A stretch of DNA of 64,000 nt from Neoceratodus forsteri (taxonomy: Eukaryota > Chordata > Ceratodontiformes > Ceratodontidae): assembly GCA_016271365.2 (NCBI GenBank), contig CM057459.1, positions 817,467,001 to 817,531,000 of the forward strand, in the 5' to 3' direction. Below, piece by piece: positions 32,292 through 44,720 of the stretch; the first letter of the stretch is position 1, and each line of letters begins with the position of its first letter. The notes under the pieces were generated by a model. It made no database searches. It saw nothing but the letters and a program-made list of their open reading frames with translations, and was not told the DNA's origin. The translations under genes and the position numbers were made by a program.

Positions 32292-34900
32292 CTCAGTGCA
32301 AGGGGGACAGGCCTATGGTGCAAGGCTGCACAGGATGGTACTGACAGCACCCCTTTTTCTCTTCCTACAGCTCAAACATGCAGTAACGGTGACAGGAACC
32401 AGTCAGTACAACCCAGGCCGGTGCCACAGCAGACCCCAGAATGTGATGGGTTCCCCATTGGGTCAGATGGGAGGCATATAGCATGTGCCTATGAAGTATT
32501 GTTGTTTAGATCCATAGCCACATGGTAGGTATGGACCAGACTGATGTTTCTGTGCCTCACCATGACCACAGCACGTGCCTCCATGTATCACTGTATCGCC
32601 CTCCATGGCACATAGGGCAGTGACCTCTGCATAGGTAAAGATCCCCTGCCACTGTCACACATGCTGGGTCACCTGTCTACATGCCAATCTGCTGCCGTGA
32701 CATGTGGCAGCACTAATGGTGACCCCTGGGCTCTTTGCCCTACTGGGGTCTGCTGGCATGCCCTTACAGTGCCCCTAGGCACCTCGGCAGACCAGGAGCA
32801 TGGGATGGGATCCCCAGTGCCTCTGCAGGTTCCCAGCGCACACTGCCCCACAATATAGCATGCTCGGGCTTCTAGACCCCGGTGTCTCCACTGTCCAACT
32901 GTCATACAGGCATTCCACAGGGAGCTATGCTTCTTGAGGGCTGTGGGGTCCTGCCATCTGGCAACCTCTCTGTCCCACACTGGGAAACTAGTCATGCCAG
33001 GTGATGCTCCAGGGAACCTACTACTCTGGCCCTGGACCAGCTCTCATGCGGTTTTTCAGCCTGCATGGGTGTGGCCATTGCAGTGTCTGTGTGCCCTTGG
33101 GATCACCTCTGTACCAGATGTTGGCCCTGTATACCTGGCAGGGTGGGACTGCCTGTGCTAGTCCCTGCGTGGCTTGGTTGCATGGGGGCTGGTCTCACCA
33201 CCATTGGGTCCTCCTTGGCTGCTGACACATTTGCTACTGAAGACAAATCCTTGGCTCAAAGCCCTCCTGGATGCTGTGGCAGCCACACCTCACCACCTTT
33301 CTACCCCCAGTTGTGTAACCTTGTACATCATAGTGAGGTCACAATGAACAACTTGTAAGACATCTCATCACCTCACAATGCTACAGGCTCTGGACACTGT
33401 GTGAATGTGTGTTTCATGTGAACAAGGTTTTCTGTGTCTTGTGGTCACACGTTATTTCATTTTGTGGACTTGTACCTTACAGTTGTAGTTTACCCATGGA
33501 ATGATTCTCAGATCATGTGACATGGTGGGCTTTCCCAGAGTGATAAGGGGCACTGTTCCATGTCATGTGGAACAGTTGACAGGTATGGTGGCAGCCCAGG
33601 GGCGGCATGCCACCCCAACTACAGCATGGTTTGCTCCACCACTTTGGCAGTGCAGTGGTGTGCAGTCAGTACCCTGTCACAGCACACTCCCTTACAGCAG
33701 TGTGTGCCACATTCTTCCATGGCTTGCTGCTGTTCGCTACCTCCCCCCGTCATCTGCTGCCATGTTGTCATGAGTGTGACTGTGTGACCTCCCACACCAC
33801 ATCATGGTGCCCTTGGCCAGCCTGCTCTACGTGCATGGATGCCCTGCACATAGCAGACAACTCCACAGTCACAGGTTCTACATGCAGCTTGGTAGCTGGC
33901 TGTTCTGCAGTCACCTTCTGGCAGCCAGCATGTTGGTACCATTGCATCTCATACATGTGTCAACATTATCTGGCTGCCCTGGTGCACACATGCCTTACCT
34001 AGATGTATATGCTACTGTGTCTTGACCTCTATGCCTGTGTACCCCAGCAGTGTGCACTGCTCTCTGCCTGTTCTCAGTCTGCCACACCAGCAACACTACA
34101 GGGTGGACATGGGGGTTGGGGGATTTGGTCAGGCCTGCCCATACCCCCTGGTCACATGGCTTTGTGCAGTTCAAGGGTGCTGCAGTGCTCATCCTATGCC
34201 ACAGATTGTTACCCCATATACACAATAAACAGCTGCCCAGTCCACCCCTAAGAATGATGTCTTTCACCTTGGGTCCATCTTTTGACCTGCCAGGCCACCC
34301 TGTGTCCCCTGTGTGGCACTCCAGTGCATGTATGGCACCCACACATTTCCAGATGTCCAGATGGCATGGAAAGTCTTCAATAAATGGGGCTCTTGTGAGA
34401 TTTGTGTCCCCCTTGTTCCATGTTGGTGGCAGTACTGGGTGGGAGGGCCATGACTGTGTGCTAGCATAACCTACATGATTCACTGTGTCCTGCGTGGGTC
34501 ACTTACAACATATTCTTTCTCTCCATAGACAACCATAGGATTGTGGCTGTGGCACAGTAACCAGAGACCTGTGAGGGGAGGGATGACCTCCTTTGATCCA
34601 TAATAAGGCAGCAACACCTCATGCTTCTGTAACTGGAGGGGCTGGAGGTGACCTTGTTGCAGGTGCTGTAGGCCCTGTCAGAGATAGCGCAAAACACCCA
34701 TCCTCCACCCCCAGCTGCACCCTAGCTGTCCCCTATATCCCTGATTTGAGTATTTCCCACCTGCCTTCCTGTGTTCCCTGTAGTTTTTGGCCTGTTCCTA
34801 CTCCCTGTTTAAGTTAGTACTAATCTGTTTTTGTTGTTATTTTGTTCTGATTTTTTTCTACAGTAAATTCTGCATTCATTCATTTTGATGTTCCTGTGTC
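32292..34900. other. Unassigned TG/CA-rich DNA, right of CR1
   Basis: Acceptor-like TCTTCCTACAG at about 32370 and CTCTCCATAG near 34528 are visible, but no domain is recognised in any frame. The open frames, including a 162-codon one on minus (33995-34483), lack family signatures. Probably the other half of the older element seen at 26272-27571. Confidence 0.4.
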
Positions 34901-35933
34901 CTGTATCTGTTATTTTCCTTTGTTACCACTGTACCTTGGTTTGCTGGGGTGCCCTCCCTGCCCTCCTATGAGAACCACAACAGGGTACATCCATCCCCAT
35001 CCTCTACCATGGGCTTTACCCTGGTAGCTCTGTGATGTAACGGATTTAGCACAACATACAATTAACTTTATGGGGTTTGATCATGTCCCTTTTATGCATA
35101 GGGGTGGGGATAGACAATTATTGCTAGACAAAAAACAAGCAATGTGGATCTTCAAATTGAGAACTTTAAAACCTTCAGGCATTAACAATCATAAGGACTG
35201 TAAGCCATTTATCCATTAGGATTATACATTACCTTGTTTTTCTTAATAATGTTGATAGATTCTGAGTGTATCATGATGAGTGTACTTGGATGTACAGTAT
35301 AGTTATTTAAGTAGTGTGTTTCATACTATGGAGCCATAGTATTTAATGGAATTAAATTTCCCCCTTTTTCTATGTGTTTTAATGACATGCAATTAATACA
35401 CTTAGGCATTATTATTTAATACAGTGTTTGTTTATTGAACACATTATTTATGGTGATGGTCAACTATTCATTTCATGTCAGCAGTGAGGGTGATGTGGTA
35501 ATGGGAATTACCCTGTTAATGAATTGCTTTTGTAAGCACTTTTTTTCCCATCACTTACACTAAGGAGAGCTGGAACTGAATGAATGTTTTTCATAATCGT
35601 TGTTTTTAATGTGTAATGAATTAATTGATGTAAAATGTAATTATTATATTATAATTAGGTCTAGGCGTTACTTTTTTATCACTTGCACTTGTTTCTGAGG
35701 GTATTTCAAGGTAACATTTGTTGATGGTAGCCGCACCTCTTAATGAAGGGGTTGCTACCAAAGCAGTCAGGCAGGTCGATTGGAGTGGAGCCTGTATATG
35801 CTGTTATTGCTTTCACTGTGATTTTGTGCAATTATACAATACTTCTGTAAGTACTATACAATTTTTTTTTATATATTTAAAATCACTTTCCACTGAATTA
35901 TTTTGTGTTTGGAATGTTGGTTTTCTACATATT
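34901..35933. other. Unassigned AT-rich DNA
   Basis: No ORF, terminal repeat or protein fragment. It has runs such as TAATTATTATATTATAATTA near 35638. I see nothing further. Confidence 0.6.
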
Positions 35934-37614
35934 GGCCCAGATATTCAAACTGCGCCAGTTTGTGGCGCAAGCCTGTGCGCCGCTCAAAATAGTTGTGCAG
36001 GGGTGTGGCCAGGGCGATATTCAACGGAGTTGCGCTATGGCACAATTGCTTTGAATATCGCCTCCTGGCTACCCCCACTGTGCATGGCGCAGTGGAACTG
36101 CGCCAGCGCAAGTGGTCAGAGTGGAGCATTGAGATGCGGTGGCGCAAGTTCCATTGCGCCATGCACAGCACCTGCGATATTCAAAGGTGACATGCAAATG
36201 GGCCATAATTTATGCAAATGACGGGGGCCATTTGCATCTGATTACGGCCCCATTTGCATGCCATTAGCATGCAGGTGCGCCAATCCCCGACGACTTGCGC
36301 CTGGCGCCCTGCCAGAAGCAGCCGCCGGGGACTGACACCTCTGTAGCCCGGATCGCTGGATGTCCCATAAGGGACAATGATCTCCCTATCCCTGGTGGTC
36401 CAGTGGACGCGGTGGCATCGCGGGCATAACGGTATCCGCCTGATTAACCCGATCGCAGACATAACTGCAACACCCCCAGTAGCCTGATCGTGGGCATCAG
36501 TATCCCCAAAGTCAATATCCCTGGTGGTCCAGTGGACGAGCGAGCCCGATCACAGGCGGCATTCCTAACCCCAAGTCGAAATCCTGGTGATCTAGTGGAC
36601 CCCCACCCCACCCGCCCATGGGCCCCACCCAGCTCCCCCATCAGCCAGCAGAGCAGCACCCCACCTGCTGCACTGCCTTCGCCGACTGACAGCTCAGTGT
36701 GGCTGCCGCGCCCATTGGTTCAGGCGAGTCAATGGGCGTATCTGTATAGTCAGTCGAATATGTAATTGATGTTCAGATATCTGGACTGACTAAAATGATA
36801 TGGGCTGCATGCCCGTAGCCATGCTCTGAACACAAAGCGTCTGGCCACCACCAGCGATCAGTCGACGGCGGCAGCAGGGTGGGTGCTGCCACCCGCCGAC
36901 CAGGGAGGGGTGGTCAGACGCTTCAGTGAAGATCACCAGCCTCAGACAGGGTAAGCCGCCACAATCGAGCTCTGTTTGGTCAGTGGACCGAACGAACCAC
37001 ACTTGGGGGATAATGACCTCCGATCGGGCTAATGGGGGTGATGTTATGCCCACGATCGGCTATCGGGGGAATACTGTTATGCCCATGATCGTGCTACTCG
37101 GGATACTGTTATGCCCGCGATCGGGCTACTCGGAAGGGGGAATACTGTTATGCCCATGATCAGGCTACTCGCGGTCCACTGGACCACCAGGGATATTGGA
37201 CTTGGGGGTGATAGTGATGCCCGCGATCGGGGCATGGGGGCACCACCAAGTGTGGTGGGAACAAGTTGAGGGCCGCCCACAGGTGGCAGCTGCTGTGTTG
37301 CGCCCTGCAATGCGGCAGCTCACCTGTGAGTGGCCCTCGACTTGTTCCTTTTTTTTTAGGCGTAACTTTGTGCAGGCGCAGGTAGGGGTTGTGCCTGTAT
37401 AACTCTGCAAGGCCTGGGCTGAATATTGGGCTGTGCAGTTTATGCATGGGCATACCTCCCTTACCTGTGCCTGCATACATTACTGATGCACCCCGGCGCA
37501 TCGGGATTTGTGCGGCGCACTTTTCACTTTTAAATATCGCACCGGAGCGCATCAGTGGGTTGTGCATGGTGCAACACTGTTGCGCCATGCGCAACCCTTT
37601 TGAATATCTGGGCC
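35934..37614. mobile_element. CpG-rich Harbinger-type MITE/foldback element
   Basis: Perfect termini GGCCCAGATATTCAAA at 35934 and TTTGAATATCTGGGCC ending 37614 (one base differs internally beyond), flanked by ATT on both sides (35931-35933; 37615-37617), a 3-bp duplication as for PIF/Harbinger. The interior has large inverted segments: CAATATCCCTGGTGGTCCAG (36514) returns inverted at 37173-37195. It encodes nothing recognisable, so it would depend on a Harbinger transposase. CpG is frequent (CGATCG, GCGCC) in contrast to nearly all the window. Confidence 0.82.
37032..37170. repeat. Short tandem array in the MITE, ATACTGTTATGCCC units
   Basis: Four units of about 32-41 bp around GTTATGCCC(A/G)CGATCGG and GCTACTCGG (near 37043, 37076, 37107 and 37148). 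Confidence 0.75.
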
Positions 37615-37617
37615 ATT

Positions 37618-39630
37618 GTGTTTATATTTTTCCAGCACCAGTTCCTTTGGAGTGAGCACTGCTTGATTTGACTGCTTTACCCCGTAGCCCTGCTGGTGTC
37701 TGTGGTGGCACTCCAACCTGTGCAGGGTTCCACATCTAGCATGTGTGCTGCCTTGTTGGCTGTCACCTTCCATCCCACAGATATCATCCTGTACATCACT
37801 TGTTCGGGATGGCCACATTCTGGCTGTTTCAGTCCATTGTCGTCAGACAGTACATGTCATTCAGGCTACTTCCTTCCTGTATTGCTAGCAATGGCTGTCT
37901 CTGTATCACTCATGCCTGTGTGTCCCCAAGCTGTAGCCATTTTATGTGCAGTCACATGTTCCACATCATGGTTCCTTGGACGCTCGGCTGCCATGGTAGT
38001 CTGCACTGCTTATGTGCTATATTCAGTGCTGGGCAGACTTTGCACTGCATTCTGGCCTGTACCTTGTGCACCTGCCTCAGCACCCTGTATTCAATTGTTT
38101 TAGCACCGATGCTATGCCTTTGAATATTGCATGCTATGGGCCTTGCACAAGTGCTATCTGTCACACGGCACAAACTGTGTGCATGGGCAAACCTTTGTAA
38201 TAACTATCCCCTGTAATTTTTGTATTTTTTTAAACAGAATTGAATTTGACCAGCATGTTATAGTGAGAGAAAGCCATGACTCAGCTCTATGGTGGTGACT
38301 TGGCAAAGTAATGAACTTAACCATTAAATTTGTTCTACACCCTTGTCTGAGTATAACAACTTATATCAACTTTCCAGGAGATAACTCTGACATTAGCCAT
38401 CTTATTTAGTATGAATCCATGGGTAAAAGATATCTGAAATCACCCAGCAATCTACTTTTGTAAATTTGCTGACATTTACAAATTGCTAACATTTTGAAAT
38501 GAGAATGATGTTTTAGTCATTAATTTACTCCTGCATTTTGTGTTTCTAGTCCAGGTGGTGAAAATGCTGACAAACTATTCTAAAATTCTAAGACTGGAAT
38601 GTACAGCTCTTTTTTGTGGGGATTACAGTAGTGAACAGGCTCTTTTTCATATCAAATACTGCCAGCTTGCCACAGGCACATTGCTTCCATCCTGACCATT
38701 ACGTCTGTGCACAAAAATGATAACTAAGGTAATGTCATTTAGAACTTGCTAGTCATATTCCTCTGGCAACATTTATCAATAATCCCAGATTTTGTAGTTA
38801 GTATTGTTATAGTTCTAACACAGCTCACTTGTTTTTATTTACAGGGGTCTCTGATGTAGTCACTCTCTTGATGGTTAGAGTTGCCATTTTAGCCCTGGAT
38901 GTCTTTCCTTGTAGCCATGCCTACTATTTTTCCTTAATTAGTATCCTTGACCCATTCATATTAATCCTCATCCTGCAAGTGTGCACCCATATATTGTACC
39001 TGTCATACTTGCATATACCTCTAGCGCCATCCCCATAATCTCTAACTATCAGTTATAGATGACACCTATTTGCTAGGAATTGTTTATTAAACTGATCTTT
39101 AGGCATGATTCTGTACAACTGCACAAGCACCAGCTCCCCCTGTTTAATAGAAGAGCGGTTTGTTTGATTTAGAATTAACCTTTAGTTGTGATGGATGACA
39201 CCAGGGTTTTGGGGGTATGAGCACCCCAGTGACAGATGTGTCTTGCTTTCATTGCCTCCACATTTGAATATAGTTTTTGTATAAAACAAGTGAAAATTCA
39301 CCCAAACATAGCATTACATTTAATGTTTGGACTTCCATCTCTACAGTGACTCCCTGCTGTTCCCAAATACACCTTACTTATGTGACCAATCTGGCACTTT
39401 TTATTAACTTAATTATTTTAATTTTTTATTCTCCTTCTTACACTTGCAATTTTTTTTTTTTTTTTAAAAAATAAGAATGCCAACATGTATTTGTAAATAC
39501 TGGCCTGCATCTTCAACTAGCAGAGTATGTAGAGCACAGCCTGGTCCATCCCATGAGAAAGTGTCATGTACGTTCATTGTGCTGGGTTATCCTGCATTTT
39601 GATGACTGCCACTGTAGTGTACACATTGTA
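37618..39630. other. Unassigned DNA
   Basis: The left part (to about 38215) is TG/CA-rich like the Harbinger interiors and contains TTTGAATATTGCATGC near 38118, possibly a decayed relative. The remainder is AT-rich with a T run near 39450. No gene seen. Confidence 0.45.
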
Positions 39631-39906
39631 CAAATTGGGTGCTGCCTCCTGCACGAATACTATCGCTGCTGCCTCCCGAAGCCTTGCCCGGTTGGTCGGC
39701 TCTAACTAAGCCTCAACCTATGCTGCTCAGCCTGGAAGAAAGCTCCTCTACCCTGCAAAGTGCAGGCACAAATTGGGTGCTGCCTCCAGCACGAATACTA
39801 TCACTGCTGCCTCCCGAAGCCTTGCCCGGTTGGTGGCTCTAACAAAGCCTCAACCGGTGCTGCTCAGCTGGTGTACCTGGAAGAAAGCTCCTCTACCCTG
39901 CAAAGG
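39631..39906 (+). repeat. 138-bp tandem duplication at the LINE 5' end
   Basis: CAAATTGGGTGCTGCCTCC starts at 39631 and again at 39769. Both units share GCCTCCCGAAGCCTTGCCCG and GAAAGCTCCTCTACCCTGCA, differing by small indels. Position directly upstream of the ORF suggests promoter monomers. Confidence 0.85.
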
Positions 39907-40462
39907 TACGACAGGACTTGGCCATCAGGTTAAATTTGTGGCGCATTCCACGCCACATCCTGATTGGACACTGCCCTCTGCATCTCGAGTGGCTTTTCCC
40001 TTAACTAATTCTTCCTGATGCCACAATTGCTCCTTATACTTCAAATGACTGTATTTTTCTGTTTGTTTGTTTTTTTTTTCCATTAGCAGGTTATACAGAT
40101 CTGCCACAAGAGGGATCTTGTTCTTTCATTTAAAAAAGTCTACCCTCTTAAAGTCACAGTTGCTTTACTTGTTATATATCTTCTCTGTATTGCCTCCCTA
40201 CTAAATCCTATTTTGCCAAAATATTCTCTTTTCACTACTTCTCCCTGCCGGTTTCTTTTTTTTCCTTTCTTTTGCCCTACACCAGCTATGAGTTCCCTCC
40301 CCCACCTGCTCCTTCCCCTTCTCTCTCTCCTTGTCCTTCATCCTTTGTTCTCTCTCCCAGACCCCTGCCACCCCCACCCCATACCCACTATCTACTTAAT
40401 CAATACCAGCAGCACCTTGGGAATGCTCCACTTCTCGACCAGTCCTCTCCGTAGGCCTCCAC

Positions 40463-43400
40463 TTGGAAATATCTGGCTGCTTCTTAACACCACTAAGATT
40501 GGTCTTAATGCCAGCCTATCCCTATTGTACCACATTGCATACCATCTGTGCTGTCATATGGACTCTACCTACTACCCATACACTAAAAGGAAACATAAAT
40601 TATCACTACTGGACCTGCGCCTCTGTTCAAGTGAAGCCCCTCCTACTTCTCCTTCTGATCTCAGGCAATGTCCATCCGAACCCTGGCCCAGGCTGTTCAA
40701 ACCTTCTGAAAAAGGCAGAGGCCCTCACCATCGCAACCATTAACATCTGCAGCCTGTTACCAAAGCTTGATGCACTCCAAGCCTTTATCAGCCAACATAA
40801 TCCTGACATCCTTGCTGTAGTTGAAACATGGCTGATACCAAAAGTTCCTGATCTGGCAATTACCTTACAGGGCTACATTGTTTTCAGACTGGACCATATC
40901 TCTAAAAGGGGAAGGGGCTGTGCCATCTATATTAAGGATAATCTCCTGGGGCACCTTGTTCCAAACTCCTGCCCTACCTCCTTGACCCAGCTTCTACCCA
41001 TTAAAATTCTTCTAGGTCCCAATCAAAAAGCCCTCACCATCATCTCTGTGTATATTCCACCTTGTGATCAAGATCTTGGCATCAAAGAAGTTCTTCACTT
41101 CGTCAGCTCCCAACCTCCTGGCTCTGAACAAATTCTGCTTGGTGATTTCAATATAAACTGGCTCGCATCTGATGTCTACACTCATAAGGATGCCCTTGCA
41201 GCTGCCAGCCTCTCACAATTGGTCACCACACCAACTAGGATAAATTATAAAACTGGCACCAGTATCCTGCTGGACTGGGTTCTCACCAATCACCCTACCA
41301 GGATCTCTCGTACCTCCATTCTCCCAGACTCTCTCAGTGACCACTCCCTGGTTATATGTGAATGGTCTAATAAATTTCTAAAGCCACCCCCTATAATCAT
41401 TACCAGCAGAGTTCTCCCCTGTGGTCAACTTACTCATCTCCGACAGTACATATCCTTGCAAGACTGGCTGTCCATCTACAAGGCGACAGATGTTAACCTA
41501 GCCCTCAGCCACTTCATCACAACCTTCAATAAGGCCTGTGACCTCTTCGCTCCTTCAAAAAAATGGAAAACAAAAGCCCTCCATAACCCTTGGATAACTG
41601 CAGAGCTTCTTTCCCAGCTGAAATCTAGGGACCACCTGTGGGCAGTGGCTAAAGCCACAGACAAACAATCTGACATCCAAAAATACAAATATGCCTGTAA
41701 TGCCTGCACAAAATCCATTCGTCTCACGAAAAGCTCATTGTAAGGACGTCCTCACAAACACCTGGGGAAATGGTCATGCTTTCTGGGACAATATCAACAA
41801 CATTACTGGGAAGCAATCAAAATCCCCTCTGGCCATGCTAATTGTTGAAGTGTCCACTACCCTTGATCCCATGGTCATTGCAAATACCTTTAACATGGCT
41901 TTTACTGACCTCAGTACTGTTCTACCATCTGATTTCTTCACAGTCAGTCACACCCCCTGAAACACACACTGCACTCTGTCAAACCACCCTAATTTTTACT
42001 TCAGGGAGATTAAGATGAATGAAGCTCGCCACCACATCACCTCAGCCATCTCTACCTCCAGAATCAGCAGTGAAACCCTGGACCTTAAACTGCTATCACT
42101 TACACATGACGAGGTCCTCAGTCCCCTAACTACAATTCTTAACCTCTCTCTCCACACCAGTACATTCCCTGAAATATAAAAAAACTGCCACTGTGACCCT
42201 GGTCCATAAAAGTGGGGATAAGACCTACCACTCTAACTACTGCCCAATCTCTATATTGCCACCACTATCAAAGGCCCTAGAGCATATTGTTGTGGACCAG
42301 CTCACTGATTATTTGGACAAATATAATATTCTGTGCACACAACAGCACGGTTTTAGAAAAGGGCATAGTACCAATACTGCCCTGCTTGAATTTACCAGTG
42401 CAGTGCATAATTCCCTTGATAAAGATCTTCTTACTGAGGCTGTCTTCCTCGACCTCTCGAAGGCATTTGACATGGCCCATCATCAGCTGCTGTATGATAA
42501 CTACTCCTAGCTGGCCTCGCACCGGACTCAGCCCGCTGGTTCAGAAGCTACCTTGACAACCACTCTCAAAGAGTAAAAAATTGCCATTGCTATTTCGGAC
42601 ACCTTGCCTGTCCACTCTGGAGTACCTCAGGGGTCCATAATGGGCCTTCTCCTTTTCAGCCTCTTTTTAAACTCCCTACCACAATCCTGCTCGGAACAAA
42701 TCATCCTGTATGCGGATGATGCTGTTGTCTTTTCTATGCACAAGGACCTTTCACCACTACAGCACAGCCTCCAACTCGGATTCAGTGCCATTGAAACATG
42801 GTTCTCCAATCATAAACTAGTCCTCAATCACGAGAAAACCAAGTCATTGCTACTCTGCAGTTCACATAACCATTACAAGCAACACCCCCTTGCCATCTCC
42901 ACCAAGCAGGGGACTGTCCTCGAAGAAGGTTACTCATTCAAATACCTAGGGATTCTGCTTGACCCCAATGTCTCCTATACAGCTCACATTGACAGCATGG
43001 CTAAAGCTGTCAGCACACGTCTTGGATTACTCTACAAGCACAGGCAGCACCTCACCCCAGAGGCCCTGAAGATTGCCGTCCAGAGCTCTTTGGTGTTAAT
43101 TATTGATTATGGCCTCATTATCTATGGCTCCACCATGACGTCCGCCATCTGACTTATAACAACTGCACTTAACAAAGCATGGTGACTCACAACTGGTGCC
43201 CACCACCTCACCCACACCTGTGCCCTTTATGAACAATCTAGATGGTTCCAACTCTCCAACTGTATAAAGTATCTCACACATGCTATGGCAGGAAAAATCA
43301 ACCTTGGCCTCACACCCCTTGGTGTTACTGCCTTGTTACATCAAAACACCAACCGACAGAACTCCAGGAGCTTGACAACCCAGATTCTACAAGTTCCTCG

Positions 43401-43560
43401 CTGTCGAACTATGCAGGGCCAACACTCCTTCACCTATAGGGCTCCTCTATGGATAAATGGTCTCAGCCATACCGTCTCCTCTGCCTTAACACTAGGTCTG
43501 TTCAAAACCAGGCTCTGGGCCCATCTCATTGCCTCTAGCTCCTGTGACTGCCTCTCCTAG
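40463..43560 (+). pseudogene. LINE ORF2 with 2A-like motif, endonuclease and reverse transcriptase
   Basis: The first frame (to 41743) has a hydrophobic run PLLLLLLISG followed by NVHPNPGP (residues 69-76), resembling a 2A peptide. The endonuclease follows: ATINICSLLPKLDAL, VVETWL, LDHISKRGRGCAIYIKDN, ISVYIPP, LLGDFNINW, and SDHSLVICEW, all catalytic blocks being present. RT pieces: VHKSGDKTYHSNYCPIS and HGFRKGHSTNTALLEF, VFLDLSKAFDMAHHQLL (42193-42510), HSGVPQGSIMGLLLFSLFLN and ILYADDAVVF (YADD near 42713). A C-terminal piece runs to 43560. The frame changes between 41743 and 42193 and stops occur near 42510 and 43152, so it is not intact. Confidence 0.88.
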
Positions 43561-44118
43561 ATGATGACCTGCATAGCTTTAATCCTAACTTATATACTGC
43601 TTAACCCCAGGGCCCCTCTGTCCCCCTCCTCCAAGCTCCTGAGGCGCCACTTCAAATCTCAGGTCTTCATATGACCTCTTAGTCTCTCCTTGCCCCATTA
43701 TAGCACTTATTCCCCCCGCCACCCTACCCCTTTTTCTCTCCTATCACTCCTTCCAATTTATTTTTTGACAAATGCCTCTGGCTGCATCTTCATCCTCCCC
43801 CTCTCCTCTCATCCCTGTTTCTCTGCCACTCCTGGGTGCCTGACCCTACCCATTCCTTGTGGACGCATGTGTCCTAGCTGTGTTCACCTTTTTACTATAG
43901 CTGCCCCTGTTAACTATCTACACATCTCCTCCTCCTCCTCCTCCACACCCTATTCTTCCTATAATTGACCCCTTTCAATAGCACTGTTGTACATGAATTG
44001 TTTACTGTTATTTTACTGTTGCTTCCTTGTTGTTTGTTGTTTCTGATGTGGAACCTTTGTAAAAGAGCCTTGGCTCAAACATACTTGTAATCCTAGAATA
44101 AATAAATAAATAAATAAT

Positions 44119-44581
44119 TTATTGCAATAAAACCTTATTTTGGCATTAAACTGCCCTCTGAGTAATGCACTCAGTTTTATGATTTTTTTGTGTATTTTCC
44201 TTAAACTTCACCCAAAATGATTGTAGTGAGCCAGTCACTTTGTTTATAAGTCATTTGGCCTGCACTGTCTAAAGTTATTTTTTATTTTCCTAGATGTTGT
44301 GCAACATCTGTCATTTCATAAAGATGTTTCAGTCTAAATGGGGATATTGACTCACCACATCGCTGAAGGTTAGATTCCAAGAATCTTGAATTCTTTGCCT
44401 TTCTCCAATCAACCTATGCATTACCATGTATCAGCTTTAACTATGTATTTAATTATGCCCTTCTCCAACAAGTGGCATCTAATATTCCCCTCCAACAACT
44501 GCTGTTACTGTAATAATTTTCCATGGACTCCCACTTACACTGACATCACCATCACCATCTAGTTTACTCCTCTGACACACC
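44119..44581. other. Unassigned spacer
   Basis: AT-rich, no ORF or repeat boundary recognised. Confidence 0.55.
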
Positions 44582-44720
44582 AGTATAACACAGAAACAAA
44601 GAAATATAGGATTTGTCATCAGAAAAGAACTGCTTGGCCCATCTAGTCTGTCCAGATGTTCCCTCCCTAATCTTGCTCCACAGAGCTTAACTGATCTCCA
44701 GTGACCCTCTCTCCTCCCTG
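44582..44720 (-). mobile_element. CR1 3'-end fragment
   Basis: AACACAGAAACAAAGAAATA, then CTGCTTGGCCCATCTAGTCTG matches the 3' end of the CR1 at 27572 (AACATAGAAACATAG, then GCTTGGCCCACCTGGTCTG) in the same, minus, sense. Diverged and truncated. Confidence 0.75.

Larger units (their letters stand above)
39631..44118 (+). mobile_element. CR1/L2-group LINE with a 2A-like ORF2 start
   Basis: Plus-strand LINE with a duplicated 5' unit (39631-39905), a fragmented ORF2 and a 3' tail of AATA repeats (44096-44118). The endonuclease-RT set and FxDFN, YADD motifs place it in the Jockey-superfamily (CR1/L2-like) LINEs. I cannot assign the clade more precisely. The stretch 43561-44095 is 3' UTR. Confidence 0.82.

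Noticed and set aside
33995..34483. 162-codon minus-strand open frame
   Set aside because: Overlaps equally long frames on the other strand, and has no recognisable motif; composition-driven.
37696..38123. Two overlapping plus-strand frames of 126-135 codons
   Set aside because: Hydrophobic Cys-rich chance frames in TG/CA-rich DNA with no domain or repeat partner.
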